Shown: positions 1-9,008 of the stretch, piece after piece
How positions within the stretch are numbered: position 1 is the first letter of the stretch
Layout: each line of letters begins with the position of its first letter
Assembly (NCBI RefSeq): GCF_017939705.1
Contig: NZ_JAGKSQ010000002.1
Span: 372,001 to 436,000 of the forward strand
Direction of reading: 5' to 3'
DNA length: 64,000 bases
Source: Halalkalibacter suaedae
GTDB taxonomy: Bacteria; Bacillota; Bacilli; Bacillales; Bacillaceae_D
Program-made: the position numbers and the translations under genes
The notes under the pieces: generated by a model
Told to the model about the DNA's origin: nothing
Seen by the model: the letters and a program-made list of their open reading frames with translations, nothing else
Databases searched by the model: none

Positions 1-104
1 TCCGAACCGTGGTTGATGCTCCTTATAATATGTGAATTTTTATTTACCACGTAAATACGATTGCATATTAAGAAAATTTATTTAAAAGATTGGGGTTTTT
101 GTAC

Positions 105-305
105 ATGCAAACTGGTACAGTTAAATGGTTTAACGCAGAAAAAGGATTCGGTTTCATTGAAGTAGAAGGCGGAAATGATGTATTCGTACACTTCAGCGCT
201 ATCACTGGTGAAGGTTTCAAATCACTTGACGAAGGTCAAGCTGTAGAATTTGAAATCGTAGACGGCGACCGTGGACCACAAGCAGCTAACGTTGTAAAGC
301 GTTAA
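105..305 (+). CDS. Cold-shock protein (CspA/CspB family)
   Basis: A 66-residue single cold-shock domain that binds single-stranded RNA/DNA and acts as an RNA chaperone in the cytoplasm. The RNP1-like motif KGFGFIEV and the RNP2-like motif VFVHFSAI are both present, and the length is normal for Bacillus Csp proteins. I start at ATG 105; an in-frame TTG at 90 lies in the GGGG-rich region that probably serves as ribosome binding site. A TATAAT sits at 24-29, leaving a 5' leader of about 70 nt, as often seen in cold-shock mRNAs. Monocistronic, ending at a strong terminator. Which csp paralogue it is cannot be told. Confidence 0.95.
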   Translation: MQTGTVKWFNAEKGFGFIEVEGGNDVFVHFSAITGEGFKSLDEGQAVEFEIVDGDRGPQAANVVKR

Positions 306-318
306 TTTGCTTCAGATA

Positions 319-349
319 AACACTATCTCTTTTGAGATAGTGTTTTTTT
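319..349 (+). terminator. Terminator of csp
   Basis: An 11-bp perfect stem (AACACTATCTC with its complement), a 4-nt loop and a T7 run, 14 nt after the csp stop. Confidence 0.9.
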
Positions 350-440
350 CGTGATGTGATTAAAAGGCAGGCATAGTTATTTCGTTTTTCTAAATATAAG
401 TTATAATACAACTATACTTGTTTAAGGAGTTGACGTTATA

Positions 441-1526
441 ATGTACGAATTACTAAAAGAATTGTCCCAATTACATGGTCCTTGTGGTCACGAGCAACAG
501 GTTTCCTCTTGGATTAAAGATAAAATAGCCCCGATGGTCGATGAAGTTTACATTGATCCAATCGGAAACGTTATCGCAAGGAAAAAAGGTAATAAACCAG
601 GACCTTCAATAGCAGTGACTGCTCATATGGATGAAATCGGTTTTATCATTAAAAAAATTGAAAACAACGGGTTGCTACGTTTTGAAAAGCTAGGTGGACA
701 TGATGATCGTATTCTATTAGCACAGCATGTTCAGTTGCTAACTATAAGTGGATACCTACACGGAGTCATTGGAACAATGTCGGCTCATTTTGTTAAATTT
801 GATGATCCGAATAAAGTCAGAAATCATCGTCAGCTATACATAGATATCGGTGCAAAAAGCAAAGAGGAGGCGGAGCAATTAGGTGTAGAAATTGGCCAGA
901 CAGTGACTTGGCTACCGTCAATTGATTATCTTGGAAATAAGGAAACAGGCAAACTTGTTGGAAAAGCATTTGATGATCGTGCAGGCTGTGCAGTCATTAT
1001 TGAAGCTTTAACAGAGCTGCAGGATGAACCTTTTTGCGGAGAACTAATCGCTGTTTTTACAGTTCAGGAGGAAGTAGGGTTGAGAGGAGCACAAGTAGCG
1101 GCTCAACAAATTAATGCAGATGTCGCCATTGCTCTAGACACTACTGCAGTTAGCGATACTGTGGAAGAAACAATGGATCAAAGTCTAGCTTTAGGTGCGG
1201 GAACCGGAATTAAGATTATGGACTTTAGCTTAATCTCACATCCTGCAGTCAAGGACAAGTTAATTGAAATAGCAAAAGAACAAAAAATTAATTATCAGTT
1301 AGAGGTATTTCCTGGCATCGGTACGGATGGAGGGGCAATGAGTTTAGCTAACAAGGGTGTTCCAACTGGAGTTCTCTCCATTCCTTCCCGTTATGCACAT
1401 AGCCCAGTTGAAGTTATTGATCAAGAGGATTTACTCGCAACAAAACATCTATTGAAACATTTTATTCTTTCTTTGAGTGAAAGTACGGCCTTTCCATTTG
1501 TGCAACCAAATCGTCCCACTGTTTAA
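441..1526 (+). CDS. M42 family metallo-aminopeptidase (YsdC/FrvX-like)
   Basis: A 361-residue cytoplasmic dinuclear-metal aminopeptidase of the M42 (glutamyl aminopeptidase/endoglucanase M) family that trims peptides. Metal ligands and catalytic residues are in the expected order: TAHMDEIGF near residue 68, DDRAGC near 180, QEEVG near 214, LDTT near 236 and AHSPVE near 322. The length matches the family. Start at ATG 441 after AAGGAG at 423-428. It stands alone between two terminators. Substrate specificity cannot be read from the sequence. Confidence 0.92.
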   Translation: MYELLKELSQLHGPCGHEQQVSSWIKDKIAPMVDEVYIDPIGNVIARKKGNKPGPSIAVTAHMDEIGFIIKKIENNGLLRFEKLGGHDDRILLAQHVQLLTISGYLHGVIGTMSAHFVKFDDPNKVRNHRQLYIDIGAKSKEEAEQLGVEIGQTVTWLPSIDYLGNKETGKLVGKAFDDRAGCAVIIEALTELQDEPFCGELIAVFTVQEEVGLRGAQVAAQQINADVAIALDTTAVSDTVEETMDQSLALGAGTGIKIMDFSLISHPAVKDKLIEIAKEQKINYQLEVFPGIGTDGGAMSLANKGVPTGVLSIPSRYAHSPVEVIDQEDLLATKHLLKHFILSLSESTAFPFVQPNRPTV

Positions 1527-1543
1527 AACTAGAGAATATTTGT

Positions 1544-1583
1544 AAGTACAAAAGGATCGTAACGACCTTTTGTACTTTTTTAT
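1544..1583. terminator. Bidirectional terminator
   Basis: A hairpin built on AAGTACAAAAGG and its complement, with T-runs on both sides. It separates the convergent M42 peptidase and HAD phosphatase genes. Confidence 0.85.
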
Positions 1584-1601
1584 TTAGTACGAGCTACACA
1601 A

Positions 1602-2137
1602 TTAACTCATTTCTTTTAGATTGGCTATTATCCAAGGGGCTGCCTCCTGTAACGTAGAAAAATAAGCATCTGCTTCGAATGAATGCTCCTGACCAATAAA
1701 AACAGTTTTGCATCCTGCTTTTCTTCCGGCTTGTATATCTGGTTCGCGGTCACCGACCATGATGCTTTCTTTAAGGTTAATATCATGCTTTTTGGCAAGA
1801 TCTATTAGCATTTGTACCCCTGGTTTTCGACATAAGCATCCTGCTTGAGGCTTGTGTGGGCAATAAGCAATATCATCGATGTATGTTTCTTCGCTTTTTA
1901 ATTGGTTTCTCATTTCTAGATGAATTTTCTCGAGAGCTTCTTTCTTCATATACCCCAGTCCAACTCCACCTTGATTTGTTACAACGAAGGTTGGGATTTT
2001 CGCTTCATTAAACTGGCGAATTGCCTGGCTTACACCATGCAATAAATGAAACTGTTCCGGCTTGTTAACAAATTTAACACGTGAGTTAATACCTCATTTA
2101 TGACTCCATCTCGATCTAAGAAAACAGCTTTTCTCAT
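1602..2137 (-). pseudogene. HAD-IIIA phosphatase (GmhB-like), frameshifted
   Basis: Related to D-glycero-heptose-bisphosphate/histidinol phosphatases. The real start is ATG at 2137 with ribosome binding site GAGGAGG; the first codons read MRKAVFLDRDGVINEVLTH, which contains the nucleophile motif DRDG. That frame then runs into a stop. The rest of the domain (VVTNQGGVG, the Cys-rich loop CPHKPQAGCLC, CRKP, VGDREPDI) continues from about 2070 in another frame to 1602. One missing base around 2065-2075 explains it; repaired, the protein is about 178 residues, the normal family length. An ORF starting at 2042 lacks the catalytic Asp. Either a recent inactivating mutation or a sequencing error. 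Confidence 0.85.
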
Positions 2138-2438
2138 CTTTACCTCCTCAAACTTTTTACCATTTACTATGTTATTAAAAATGTCCTCTTTTTAAAGCTT
2201 TTATGTAGAGTAAGTGGAGGCTTTGTGGAAGGAGGGATCATCTATTTGTTAGATTTAAAACTACACGATAATGTATTTACCCATCTTCATCGTAATCTAA
2301 ACCATAGATAAAAAAATGACGAACAAACTATTTCCAAAATCTAGTATGCAGAAGGGTATATATTTGACATTCCTTTATGAGATTGATAGATTGGCACACA
2401 GACCTAGGGCATACTAACATGACAAGGATGTGGATGTT
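2138..2438. other. Intergenic stretch, no gene seen
   Basis: AT-rich spacer between the divergent HAD gene and the cell wall hydrolase gene. I see no open frame with a ribosome binding site and no clear structured RNA. Confidence 0.5.
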
Positions 2439-3077
2439 TTGAAGAAACTTGTACTAGCTGTTATTACTGTAACTTTAGTAATAACGTTAGCGTATAACAG
2501 CTCAGAAGCAGCTGAAGTAAAACCAGCGAAGCTAGAAAGATCTATATTATCCGAAAGTGATCTTTTTGATGAAACGATTGACCTATTAACAGGTGAGAAT
2601 CATTTTGTCGATAATATTAACGAGATCTTTCCAGAACCAATTTTGAAAATTACTAGTAATAGTGAAAGTGAAATTGAAAAAGTTGAATTTGTAGAAGCAA
2701 AAGAAACAGAAGAGACACAAAAAATAACCGATATAGAGTATGACCTCCTTGCCCGATTGGTTGTATCTGAATCAAGAGGTGAACCGTATTCTGGTAAAGT
2801 TGCCGTGGCTAATGTTGTTTTAAAACGAGTGGAGTCAAATGAATTTCCGAATACAATCAGGGAAGTCATCTATCAGCCCGGTCAATTTCAGGTCGTTTCA
2901 AATGGATTAATTGACCGTCGTAAACCTTCAGAGAAGTCCAAGACAGCTGTAACGGAGGCATTAAATACAGACAACGGTGATGCATTATATTTCTATAACC
3001 CTGAAATCGCGACAAATAGGTGGTTGGATCAATTAACAACCGTTGAAGTGATTGGTGATCATACATTCAAAAAATAG
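2439..3077 (+). CDS. Secreted SleB/CwlJ-type cell wall hydrolase
   Basis: About 212 residues: an N-terminal signal sequence (KKL followed by a hydrophobic stretch ending near NSSEAA), an acidic linker, and a Hydrolase_2 (SleB/CwlJ) domain over roughly the last 115 residues. This domain cleaves cortex or vegetative peptidoglycan. The catalytic Glu region SESRGEPYSGKVAVANVV and the downstream QFQVVSNG and ALYFYNP blocks are present. I start at TTG 2439, which is well spaced from AAGGA at 2424-2428; GTG 2430 is too close. There is no spore-specific N-terminal PG-binding domain, so a YkvT-like role is as likely as a cortex-lytic one. Confidence 0.85.
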   Translation: MKKLVLAVITVTLVITLAYNSSEAAEVKPAKLERSILSESDLFDETIDLLTGENHFVDNINEIFPEPILKITSNSESEIEKVEFVEAKETEETQKITDIEYDLLARLVVSESRGEPYSGKVAVANVVLKRVESNEFPNTIREVIYQPGQFQVVSNGLIDRRKPSEKSKTAVTEALNTDNGDALYFYNPEIATNRWLDQLTTVEVIGDHTFKK

Positions 3078-3083
3078 CTTACA

Positions 3084-3127
3084 AAAAACTAAAAAAACCG
3101 CAGAGGGCGGTTTTTTTAGTTTTTTTA
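3084..3127 (+). terminator. Terminator of the SleB-like gene
   Basis: Stem around ACCGC/GCGGT extended by long A and T runs, right after the stop codon. Confidence 0.85.
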
Positions 3128-3229
3128 GTAATTATTAGCAATGATTATTTACTGCTTCACGCTAGCTAATAGTAGAAAAACAAACAAACATTCGCTACAA
3201 TAAAGAGAGAAGAAAATGAGGTGTAACGG

Positions 3230-5509
3230 ATGTTTAAAAAGAATTTGGACCAGCTTTTACATGAATTTCGAACAAATGATCGGTACAAGGAAGCAATTGT
3301 ACATTGGCGAGAACTTGAGGCAGTTGAAGCCAAAAGTGTCGATTTCCCTTTGGACTTAGATATACGTATCCAGCAGGCACTCCGTCGCAGAGGCATTGGC
3401 TCCCTTTATTCTCATCAATACGAATCATTTAAAATTACACAAAAGCAAGAGAATGTGGTTGCTGTAACTCCAACGGCTTCAGGAAAAACATTATGTTATA
3501 ATCTCCCTGTTCTTCAAGAAATCTCAGTAAACGCAGAGAGTCGTGCTTTATATCTTTTTCCAACGAAGGCACTTGCACAGGATCAAAAAAGTGAAATAAA
3601 TGAAATAATTGAAGAGATGGGAATGGACGTGAAATGCTTTACAAATGATGGAGACACAGCTCCGAATATCCGTCAAGCTGTTCGAAAAGCAGGACATGTC
3701 GTCATTACTAATCCTGACATGTTACATTCTGCTATTTTACCCCATCATACAAAGTGGGTTGCTTTCTTTGAAAATTTAAAATACATCATTATTGATGAAC
3801 TACATACATACCGAGGTGTTTTTGGTAGCCATGTAGCGAACGTGATTCGAAGGTTGAAACGTATTGCACGGTATTACGGCAGTAACCCCACCTTTATTTG
3901 TACATCAGCAACAATTGCTAATCCAAAAGAACTAGCTGAAGAGTTAACCGGTGAATCAATGCGACTAATTGACAAGAACGGTGCACCGAGAGGAAAGAAG
4001 CACTTTCTCTTCTATAATCCACCTATTGTTAATAAGCCTTTGAATATCCGTAAAAGTACAACAGTAGAGGTAAATGAATTAGCGAAAACCTTCTTGGAAA
4101 ACCAGATACAGACAATCGTATTTGCGAGAAGCCGTGTGAGGGTTGAGATTATTCTAAGTCACCTGCAGTCTCTAACGAAAAAACAAATCGGTCCGAAAAC
4201 AATACAAGGATATCGAGGCGGATATTTACCTAAGCAAAGAAGAGAAATTGAACGTGGCTTGAGGAGCGGAGAAATTATTGGAGTTGTAAGTACAAATGCA
4301 CTTGAGTTAGGAGTAGACATTGGCCAGCTACAAGTTTGTATTATGACAGGTTATCCAGGTTCAATTGCTAGTGCGTGGCAACAAGCGGGACGAGCCGGTA
4401 GAAGACAGAATGAATCTGTCATTGTTATGGTGGCAAACTCTACTCCTTTAGATCAATATATCGTATCAAATCCAGATTATTTCTTTGACCGCAACCCTGA
4501 ATCGGCTAGGATTAATCCAAATAATTTAATTATTTTGGTTGACCATTTGAAATGTGCTGCTTATGAACTTCCTTTTAAAAAAGATGAGACTTTCGATGGT
4601 GTAGATATTGAAGATATTTTAGAGTTTCTGACAGATGAACAAGTTCTTCATCATCGTGCTGATAAATGGTATTGGATGAATGATGCTTTTCCTGCACATG
4701 GAATTAGTTTGCGATCAGCATCTCAAGAAAATGTGGTCATCATTGATCAAAGCGATGTTGCTAACCCAACTGTCATTGGAGAAATGGACCGTTTTAGTGC
4801 AATGACTCTTCTTCATGATGAAGCGATTTATCTTCATCAAGGAGTCCAGTTTCAAGTTGAATATTTAGATTGGGATGAGAAAAAAGCCTTTGTCAGAGAA
4901 GTCGCTGTTGAATATTTTACAGATGCCAATTTGGCTGTTCAATTACGTGTACTAGAGGAAGACCAATCAACCAATGTTTCTAAGGCAACAATCAACTACG
5001 GTGACGTTATGGTCAATGCAAAAGCGACGATCTTCAAGAAAATCAAACTATCAACCTTTGAAAATATTGGATCAGGGCCTATTCATTTACCTGAAGAAGA
5101 GCTTCATACAAATGCGATGTGGATTCAATTCTCAGAAGAGTTAGTGAAGAAGTTTGGCGAGAAACGATTCGAATCAGCCTTGACAGGGTTGGCTCAACTC
5201 CTCCAACAAGTTGCACCTGTTTATGTAATGTGTGATCAACATGACTTACATGCTGTCCCGCAGATGAAAGCAGAGCACACGGAGTTACCGACAATCTTCT
5301 TATATGACCGCTATCCTGGAGGAATCGGTTTAGCAAAAGATGTTTACCGCAATTTGTCTGTAATTTTAAACCAGGTCAATAATTTAGTGACAACATGTAC
5401 TTGTGAATTAGGGTGTCCTGCTTGTATTGGCTCTGAAAATAGCGAAGGTAACGCAAAGGCTTTAGTTCGTCGCTTTATTGATCTCCTTTTAAATACGAAG
5501 GAAGGATGA
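3230..5509 (+). CDS. mrfA: MrfA (YprA) DNA repair helicase
   Basis: A 759-residue superfamily 2 helicase. In B. subtilis MrfA works with MrfB in an excision pathway for mitomycin C damage. Seen here: Walker A TPTASGKT at 80-87, Walker B/DEAH variant DELH near 189, TSAT, the helicase motif QQAGRAGRR, and a C-terminal DUF1998 domain with a four-Cys zinc cluster (CTCELGCPAC, about 722-733). Start ATG 3230 follows GAGGTG. mrfB begins 6 nt after its stop, so the two form an operon. Lies immediately upstream of the coat gene cluster, as in B. subtilis. Confidence 0.95.
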   Translation: MFKKNLDQLLHEFRTNDRYKEAIVHWRELEAVEAKSVDFPLDLDIRIQQALRRRGIGSLYSHQYESFKITQKQENVVAVTPTASGKTLCYNLPVLQEISVNAESRALYLFPTKALAQDQKSEINEIIEEMGMDVKCFTNDGDTAPNIRQAVRKAGHVVITNPDMLHSAILPHHTKWVAFFENLKYIIIDELHTYRGVFGSHVANVIRRLKRIARYYGSNPTFICTSATIANPKELAEELTGESMRLIDKNGAPRGKKHFLFYNPPIVNKPLNIRKSTTVEVNELAKTFLENQIQTIVFARSRVRVEIILSHLQSLTKKQIGPKTIQGYRGGYLPKQRREIERGLRSGEIIGVVSTNALELGVDIGQLQVCIMTGYPGSIASAWQQAGRAGRRQNESVIVMVANSTPLDQYIVSNPDYFFDRNPESARINPNNLIILVDHLKCAAYELPFKKDETFDGVDIEDILEFLTDEQVLHHRADKWYWMNDAFPAHGISLRSASQENVVIIDQSDVANPTVIGEMDRFSAMTLLHDEAIYLHQGVQFQVEYLDWDEKKAFVREVAVEYFTDANLAVQLRVLEEDQSTNVSKATINYGDVMVNAKATIFKKIKLSTFENIGSGPIHLPEEELHTNAMWIQFSEELVKKFGEKRFESALTGLAQLLQQVAPVYVMCDQHDLHAVPQMKAEHTELPTIFLYDRYPGGIGLAKDVYRNLSVILNQVNNLVTTCTCELGCPACIGSENSEGNAKALVRRFIDLLLNTKEG

Positions 5510-5515
5510 TCCCAA

Positions 5516-6766
5516 ATGCTAAAAAATAAATTAGCTAGAATGAAAAAACATATGGGGATTGAAGAAAAAAAAGATAAGGAACCTAAGATAGAACTTGCTC
5601 CATCCGAAACCCGTACAGAATCACTTCCATTTGAGAAAGAGTGGGCCGAAATAGGAGCGTTTCCGTTTTGGTTTGAAGATCAGTATATTTGGATCCGTGA
5701 AAAAAGCTATCCACTGTCCGACTTCCATGGTTGCTATCAATACAAGCAACTCATTTCGGTCGTTTCTCGTTGGCAGAATCATAAGTATTCGCACTCTTTA
5801 TCAGCAAAAGATCGTCAGCCTGAAGATCTTATTTTCTTTGATACAGAAACAACCGGTCTAAGTAGTGGTGCTGGAAACACTATTTTTTTGCTTGGTTATT
5901 GTCAATTGAAACATGATCGTATTATTGTAAAACAATATTTTCTGCCAGGTCCTGAGGCAGAGGTTGCATTGTATCACTATTTCTTAACTGATGTCGGCTC
6001 GACAGGTAATCTTGTTACTTATAACGGAAAAGCTTTTGATTGGCCACAGGTTAAAACGAGACATACTTTTGTCCGGGAGCAAGTTCCTAAATTACCTAAG
6101 TTTGGCCACTTCGACTTGTTACATGCCTCGAGGAGACTTTGGAAGGACAGTCTACCATCATGTAAGCTCTCAATTGTCGAGAAAGAACAGCTTGATGTCA
6201 ATCGTGTTGAGGATACACCAAGTTATCTGGTGCCGATGCTATATTTTGATTATCTGCACGATCCTAATCCTGAATACATCCAGGGAATACTTGATCATCA
6301 TGAATGGGATGTTCTTTCATTAATGAGCTTGTATATTCACTTATCATTACTAATTTTAGGGGAGTTGAAGGCTTCAAACAAGGAACGGTATGAAATTGCC
6401 CGCTGGTATGAAGCGATTGGAGAGAGAGGAGCATCGACTCTTCATTATAAAGAGTTAATCGATTTAAAGGATGGAATTGGAGCAAGTAGCTTAGTAGCGT
6501 ATGCAAAAATTTGTAAACAAGAACAACGTTTCGAAGAGGCCCTTGACATGTATAAGAAAGCTGTGGAAGAAGAAGCTGTTCGATTTGAAGCAGCTGTTGA
6601 ATGTGCAAAACTTCTCGAGCATCAATTCAAAGACCCTCAGCAAGCATTAGTTTATACTGAAATTGCTTTTGGAACTTTAAGGGAAGAAATATTAGAAGAA
6701 GAACTGGTTAAAAGAAAAGAAAGATTGGAAAGGAAATCTCATGTATTTCCTGGGGAAGCGCAATAA
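5516..6766 (+). CDS. mrfB: MrfB (YprB) exonuclease
   Basis: A 416-residue partner of MrfA. An RNase H-like/DnaQ-type exonuclease domain spans about 105-280, with FFDTETTGL (DxE) near 108, TYNGKAFDWP, and the late acidic motif HHEWDVLSL. The C-terminal third is helical and TPR-like (AYAKICKQEQRFEEALDMYK), a likely protein-protein surface. Ribosome binding site GAAGGA overlaps the end of mrfA, indicating translational coupling. Length and domain order match the B. subtilis protein. Residues before about 100 are charged and poorly conserved. Confidence 0.93.
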   Translation: MLKNKLARMKKHMGIEEKKDKEPKIELAPSETRTESLPFEKEWAEIGAFPFWFEDQYIWIREKSYPLSDFHGCYQYKQLISVVSRWQNHKYSHSLSAKDRQPEDLIFFDTETTGLSSGAGNTIFLLGYCQLKHDRIIVKQYFLPGPEAEVALYHYFLTDVGSTGNLVTYNGKAFDWPQVKTRHTFVREQVPKLPKFGHFDLLHASRRLWKDSLPSCKLSIVEKEQLDVNRVEDTPSYLVPMLYFDYLHDPNPEYIQGILDHHEWDVLSLMSLYIHLSLLILGELKASNKERYEIARWYEAIGERGASTLHYKELIDLKDGIGASSLVAYAKICKQEQRFEEALDMYKKAVEEEAVRFEAAVECAKLLEHQFKDPQQALVYTEIAFGTLREEILEEELVKRKERLERKSHVFPGEAQ

Positions 6767-6898
6767 CTAACAAAAATCAACAATTAAATAAATGAAATAT
6801 GGCAAAAACATGTAAATTCTAAAAAACGATTGTCATTTTGTGTTGAAGCAATTAAAATATGGTCGATATATGAAGAATACGAAAGATGAGTGATAACG

Positions 6899-6988
6899 AT
6901 GTATCGAGCAATTTTACTAATGTTTTTTGTGATGATCGGCTTAACGCTATTTATTATGACCGGATTACGAGACGGGGCTATTTTATAG
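6899..6988 (+). CDS. Small single-pass membrane protein
   Basis: A 29-residue open frame from ATG 6899. About 20 uninterrupted hydrophobic residues (starting AILLMFFVMIGLTLF) are followed by a short tail ending in LRDGAIL. It sits in the otherwise empty 318-nt gap between mrfB and the first cotD gene. The ribosome binding site is weak (AGATGAG). No family recognised. Given its position next to coat genes a sporulation role is possible, but that is inference. Confidence 0.45.
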   Translation: MYRAILLMFFVMIGLTLFIMTGLRDGAIL

Positions 6989-7022
6989 AAATCTTCCTTA
7001 AGAAATAGGTAGAGTAACTAGT

Positions 7023-7050
7023 ACAATTATTCTGATTACATCATAAGTTA
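7023..7050 (+). promoter_or_regulatory. SigK-like promoter of first cotD
   Basis: AC at 7023-7024, 17-nt spacer, then CATAAGTTA (consensus CATANNNTA) at 7042-7050, 34 nt before the start codon. Spacing and sequence match late mother-cell promoters. Confidence 0.65.
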
Positions 7051-7084
7051 TAATGACTCAACATTAAAAAGGAGGAATTAGCTT

Positions 7085-7405
7085 ATGCATTGTTATCCAA
7101 GACCACATGTATGTAAAATGCCAACTACAACACGAGTATTACCTGCTCGAGTTGCTCCAACACAGCAGAATATTATCGAGAAAACATGTGAATATATTGT
7201 ACCAGAAATTTATCCTACACACACTCATAACATTACTAATCATGTATATAAGCATGTGAAAAGCTTTCCGCAAACGTATTCTGCTAGTCAAACAATTGCT
7301 AATCAGCAATTTGTTGTTCCACCAGGACCGCCAAGACCAGTACCAGCACCACCGGCATATGGTCCTGTAGCAGGAGCAGGATTATTTGGGCGTAGATTTA
7401 GGTAA
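7085..7405 (+). CDS. cotD: CotD-family inner spore coat protein, copy 1
   Basis: A 106-residue coat protein. The N-terminal region is the CotD core: MHCYPRPHVCKMPTTT, a Q-N-I-I-E-K segment, the His/Tyr-rich stretch YPTHTHN and a repeat-like KHVKSFPQTYS. The C-terminus is a short Pro/Gly/Ala tail. Strong ribosome binding site GGAGG at 7071-7075. Expected to be assembled in the inner coat by the mother cell. It is about 70 percent similar by eye to the next gene across the first 75 residues, so the two arose by tandem duplication. Confidence 0.93.
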   Translation: MHCYPRPHVCKMPTTTRVLPARVAPTQQNIIEKTCEYIVPEIYPTHTHNITNHVYKHVKSFPQTYSASQTIANQQFVVPPGPPRPVPAPPAYGPVAGAGLFGRRFR

Positions 7406-7414
7406 CTGTCTAGG

Positions 7415-7442
7415 ACATTAGCTGGATGCAAGACATAGGGTA
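7415..7442 (+). promoter_or_regulatory. SigK-like promoter of second cotD
   Basis: AC at 7415-7416, 17-nt spacer, CATAGGGTA at 7434-7442, 34 nt before the start. Same architecture and spacing as the copy-1 promoter. Confidence 0.65.
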
Positions 7443-7476
7443 ATAGTGACTTAACTATTTAAGGAGGAGTTAACCT

Positions 7477-7971
7477 ATGCATTGTCAACCAAAACCAAAT
7501 TACTGCAAGCTACCAACAACAACTCAGGTGTTACCAACTCAGGTTGCACCAACTCAACAAAATATTATCGAAAAAGATTGTGAGTATATCGTACCCGAAG
7601 TATATCCAACTCATACGCACAATCAAACAAATCATCTTTATAAGCATGTAAAGAGTTTCCCGCAAACGTACTCGGCAAATGAAACAATTGCTAATCAGCA
7701 ATTCGTTGCACCACCAACACCACCGAGACCAGTACCAACACCGGGATTCGGTCCACAAGTAGCAGGTGCACAAACAGGTCCAGCATTTGGTCCAACACCA
7801 GGATATGGTCCACAAGTAGCAGGTGCACAAACAGGTCCAGCTTATGGTCCAACACCAGGATACGGTCCGACACCAGGATACGGTCCGACACCAGGGTATG
7901 GTCCACAAGTAGCAGGTGCAATGTCACCACATTCTAAAGGCTGTGGCTGCGGTTGTAACGGTAAACGTTAA
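7477..7971 (+). CDS. CotD-family spore coat protein, copy 2, with Gly-Pro-Tyr repeats
   Basis: A 164-residue CotD paralogue. Residues 1-75 repeat the core of the preceding gene. The tail (about 88-150) is a low-complexity array of GYGPTP and GPQVAGAQTGPA units encoded by near-identical DNA repeats, and it ends in a Cys-rich cluster GCGCGCNGKR. Such tails are typical of cross-linked coat proteins; the terminal cysteines could form disulfides. Start ATG 7477 with AAGGAGGAG. Repeat number is likely to vary between strains through slippage. Confidence 0.92.
   Translation: MHCQPKPNYCKLPTTTQVLPTQVAPTQQNIIEKDCEYIVPEVYPTHTHNQTNHLYKHVKSFPQTYSANETIANQQFVAPPTPPRPVPTPGFGPQVAGAQTGPAFGPTPGYGPQVAGAQTGPAYGPTPGYGPTPGYGPTPGYGPQVAGAMSPHSKGCGCGCNGKR
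7745..7915 (+). repeat. In-frame tandem repeat in cotD copy 2
   Basis: Alternating units encoding GYGPTP (several consecutive copies at about 7850-7900) and the longer unit GPQVAGAQTGPA (two full copies plus a partial third). DNA copies differ at only a few bases. Confidence 0.85.
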
Positions 7972-7983
7972 TGAAGGAATTCA

Positions 7984-8018
7984 TGAGCGAGCTGATTGAC
8001 TCAGTTCGCTCTTTTTTG
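7984..8018 (+). terminator. Terminator of the cotD pair
   Basis: Stem GAGCGA-GCTG with complementary TCGCTC and a T6 run. Confidence 0.85.
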
Positions 8019-8042
8019 TTAAATCAAGGCTGAGGTGAAAAT

Positions 8043-8606
8043 ATGAAGGTTATAGCCGTAACGGGATATAAATCACATGAATTAGGAATATTTGATCAAA
8101 AACATGACGGCATTTATTACATAAAATTAGCTCTCGAACAAAGATTACGATCGCTTTGTGAAGAAGGGTTGGAATGGGTCATTATTAGTGGGCAATTAGG
8201 TGTTGAATTATGGGCAGCAGAGGTTGTTTTTGCTTTGAAAGAGGAATTTAAACAACTTCAGTTGGCTGTGTTGACTCCATTTCTTGAGCAGGAGGAACGC
8301 TGGCAGGAAGCTGCAAAATCACATTATCTTGAGATTTTACAAAAGGCTGATTTTGTTGACAGTATTACAAAACGCCCATATGATGATCCTGCACAATTAC
8401 GTCAAAAAAATGAATTTATTATTATGAAGGCAGAAGGTTTGCTGGTGCTCTATGATGAAGAAAAGCCAGGGTCACCACGTTTTTATTTAGATATCGCATT
8501 AAAAAGACAAGAGAAAGAACATTTTCCAATCTTGTTCATAACTCCGAGTGATTTAGATATACTTGTTCAAGAGGAACAGTTTAATAGGGTTGATTATTGG
8601 GAGTAA
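8043..8606 (+). CDS. ypsA: YpsA, SLOG-fold protein (DUF1273)
   Basis: A 187-residue cytoplasmic protein of the YpsA family. The Rossmann-like SLOG fold is suggested by VTGYKSHELGIF at the N-terminus, IISGQLGVELWAAEV near 60 and FIIMKAEGLLVLYDEEKPGSP near 125-145, the candidate nucleotide-binding loops. In B. subtilis and S. aureus YpsA affects cell division when overproduced. It lies directly upstream of gpsB, as in other Firmicutes. Start ATG 8043 after GAGGTGA. Confidence 0.92.
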   Translation: MKVIAVTGYKSHELGIFDQKHDGIYYIKLALEQRLRSLCEEGLEWVIISGQLGVELWAAEVVFALKEEFKQLQLAVLTPFLEQEERWQEAAKSHYLEILQKADFVDSITKRPYDDPAQLRQKNEFIIMKAEGLLVLYDEEKPGSPRFYLDIALKRQEKEHFPILFITPSDLDILVQEEQFNRVDYWE

Positions 8607-8693
8607 TAATATCAAATTGACAAGTCAGCAGATTTTTGGAAAAATAAAAGAGAAAAGTTGTTTTATTTTTCTGGATAAGAAGAGGTGGAGTAA

Positions 8694-8996
8694 GTGAATC
8701 AAGATATCCGTTTTACAACAAAGCAAATATTAGAAAAAGACTTTAAAACGAGTATGAGAGGCTATAACCCAGATGAGGTTGATAAGTTTTTAGATGCTAT
8801 TATTCAAGATTACGAGGTTTTCTATCGCAAACTCGAACAATTGGATCAAGAAAACAATCAATTGAAGCGTGAATTGAAAAAAAACGCAGAGCGAGCTCAA
8901 CGACAAAGCCCTGTGCAAACAGCTGGCAGCACTAATTATGATATATTACAGCGTTTATCTAATTTAGAAAAGCAGGTGTTTGGCAACAAACTTTAA
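8694..8996 (+). CDS. gpsB: GpsB cell division/cell wall adaptor
   Basis: A 100-residue DivIVA/GpsB-family coiled-coil protein that moves between septum and side wall and recruits penicillin-binding proteins. The lipid-binding N-terminal segment contains the conserved [20 protein letters not shown]; the coiled coil follows to about 65, and the C-terminal trimerisation segment includes [17 protein letters not shown]. Start is GTG 8694 with AGAGGTGGAG. Together with ypsA and the downstream rnpB this is a conserved neighbourhood. Confidence 0.96.
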   Translation: MNQDIRFTTKQILEKDFKTSMRGYNPDEVDKFLDAIIQDYEVFYRKLEQLDQENNQLKRELKKNAERAQRQSPVQTAGSTNYDILQRLSNLEKQVFGNKL

Positions 8997-9008
8997 AGGA
9001 GTTTAGAA

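Noticed and set aside
7531-7930. Minus-strand ORFs rich in Trp/Cys over the second cotD gene
   Set aside because: They are the reverse of the low-complexity repeat and have no ribosome binding site.
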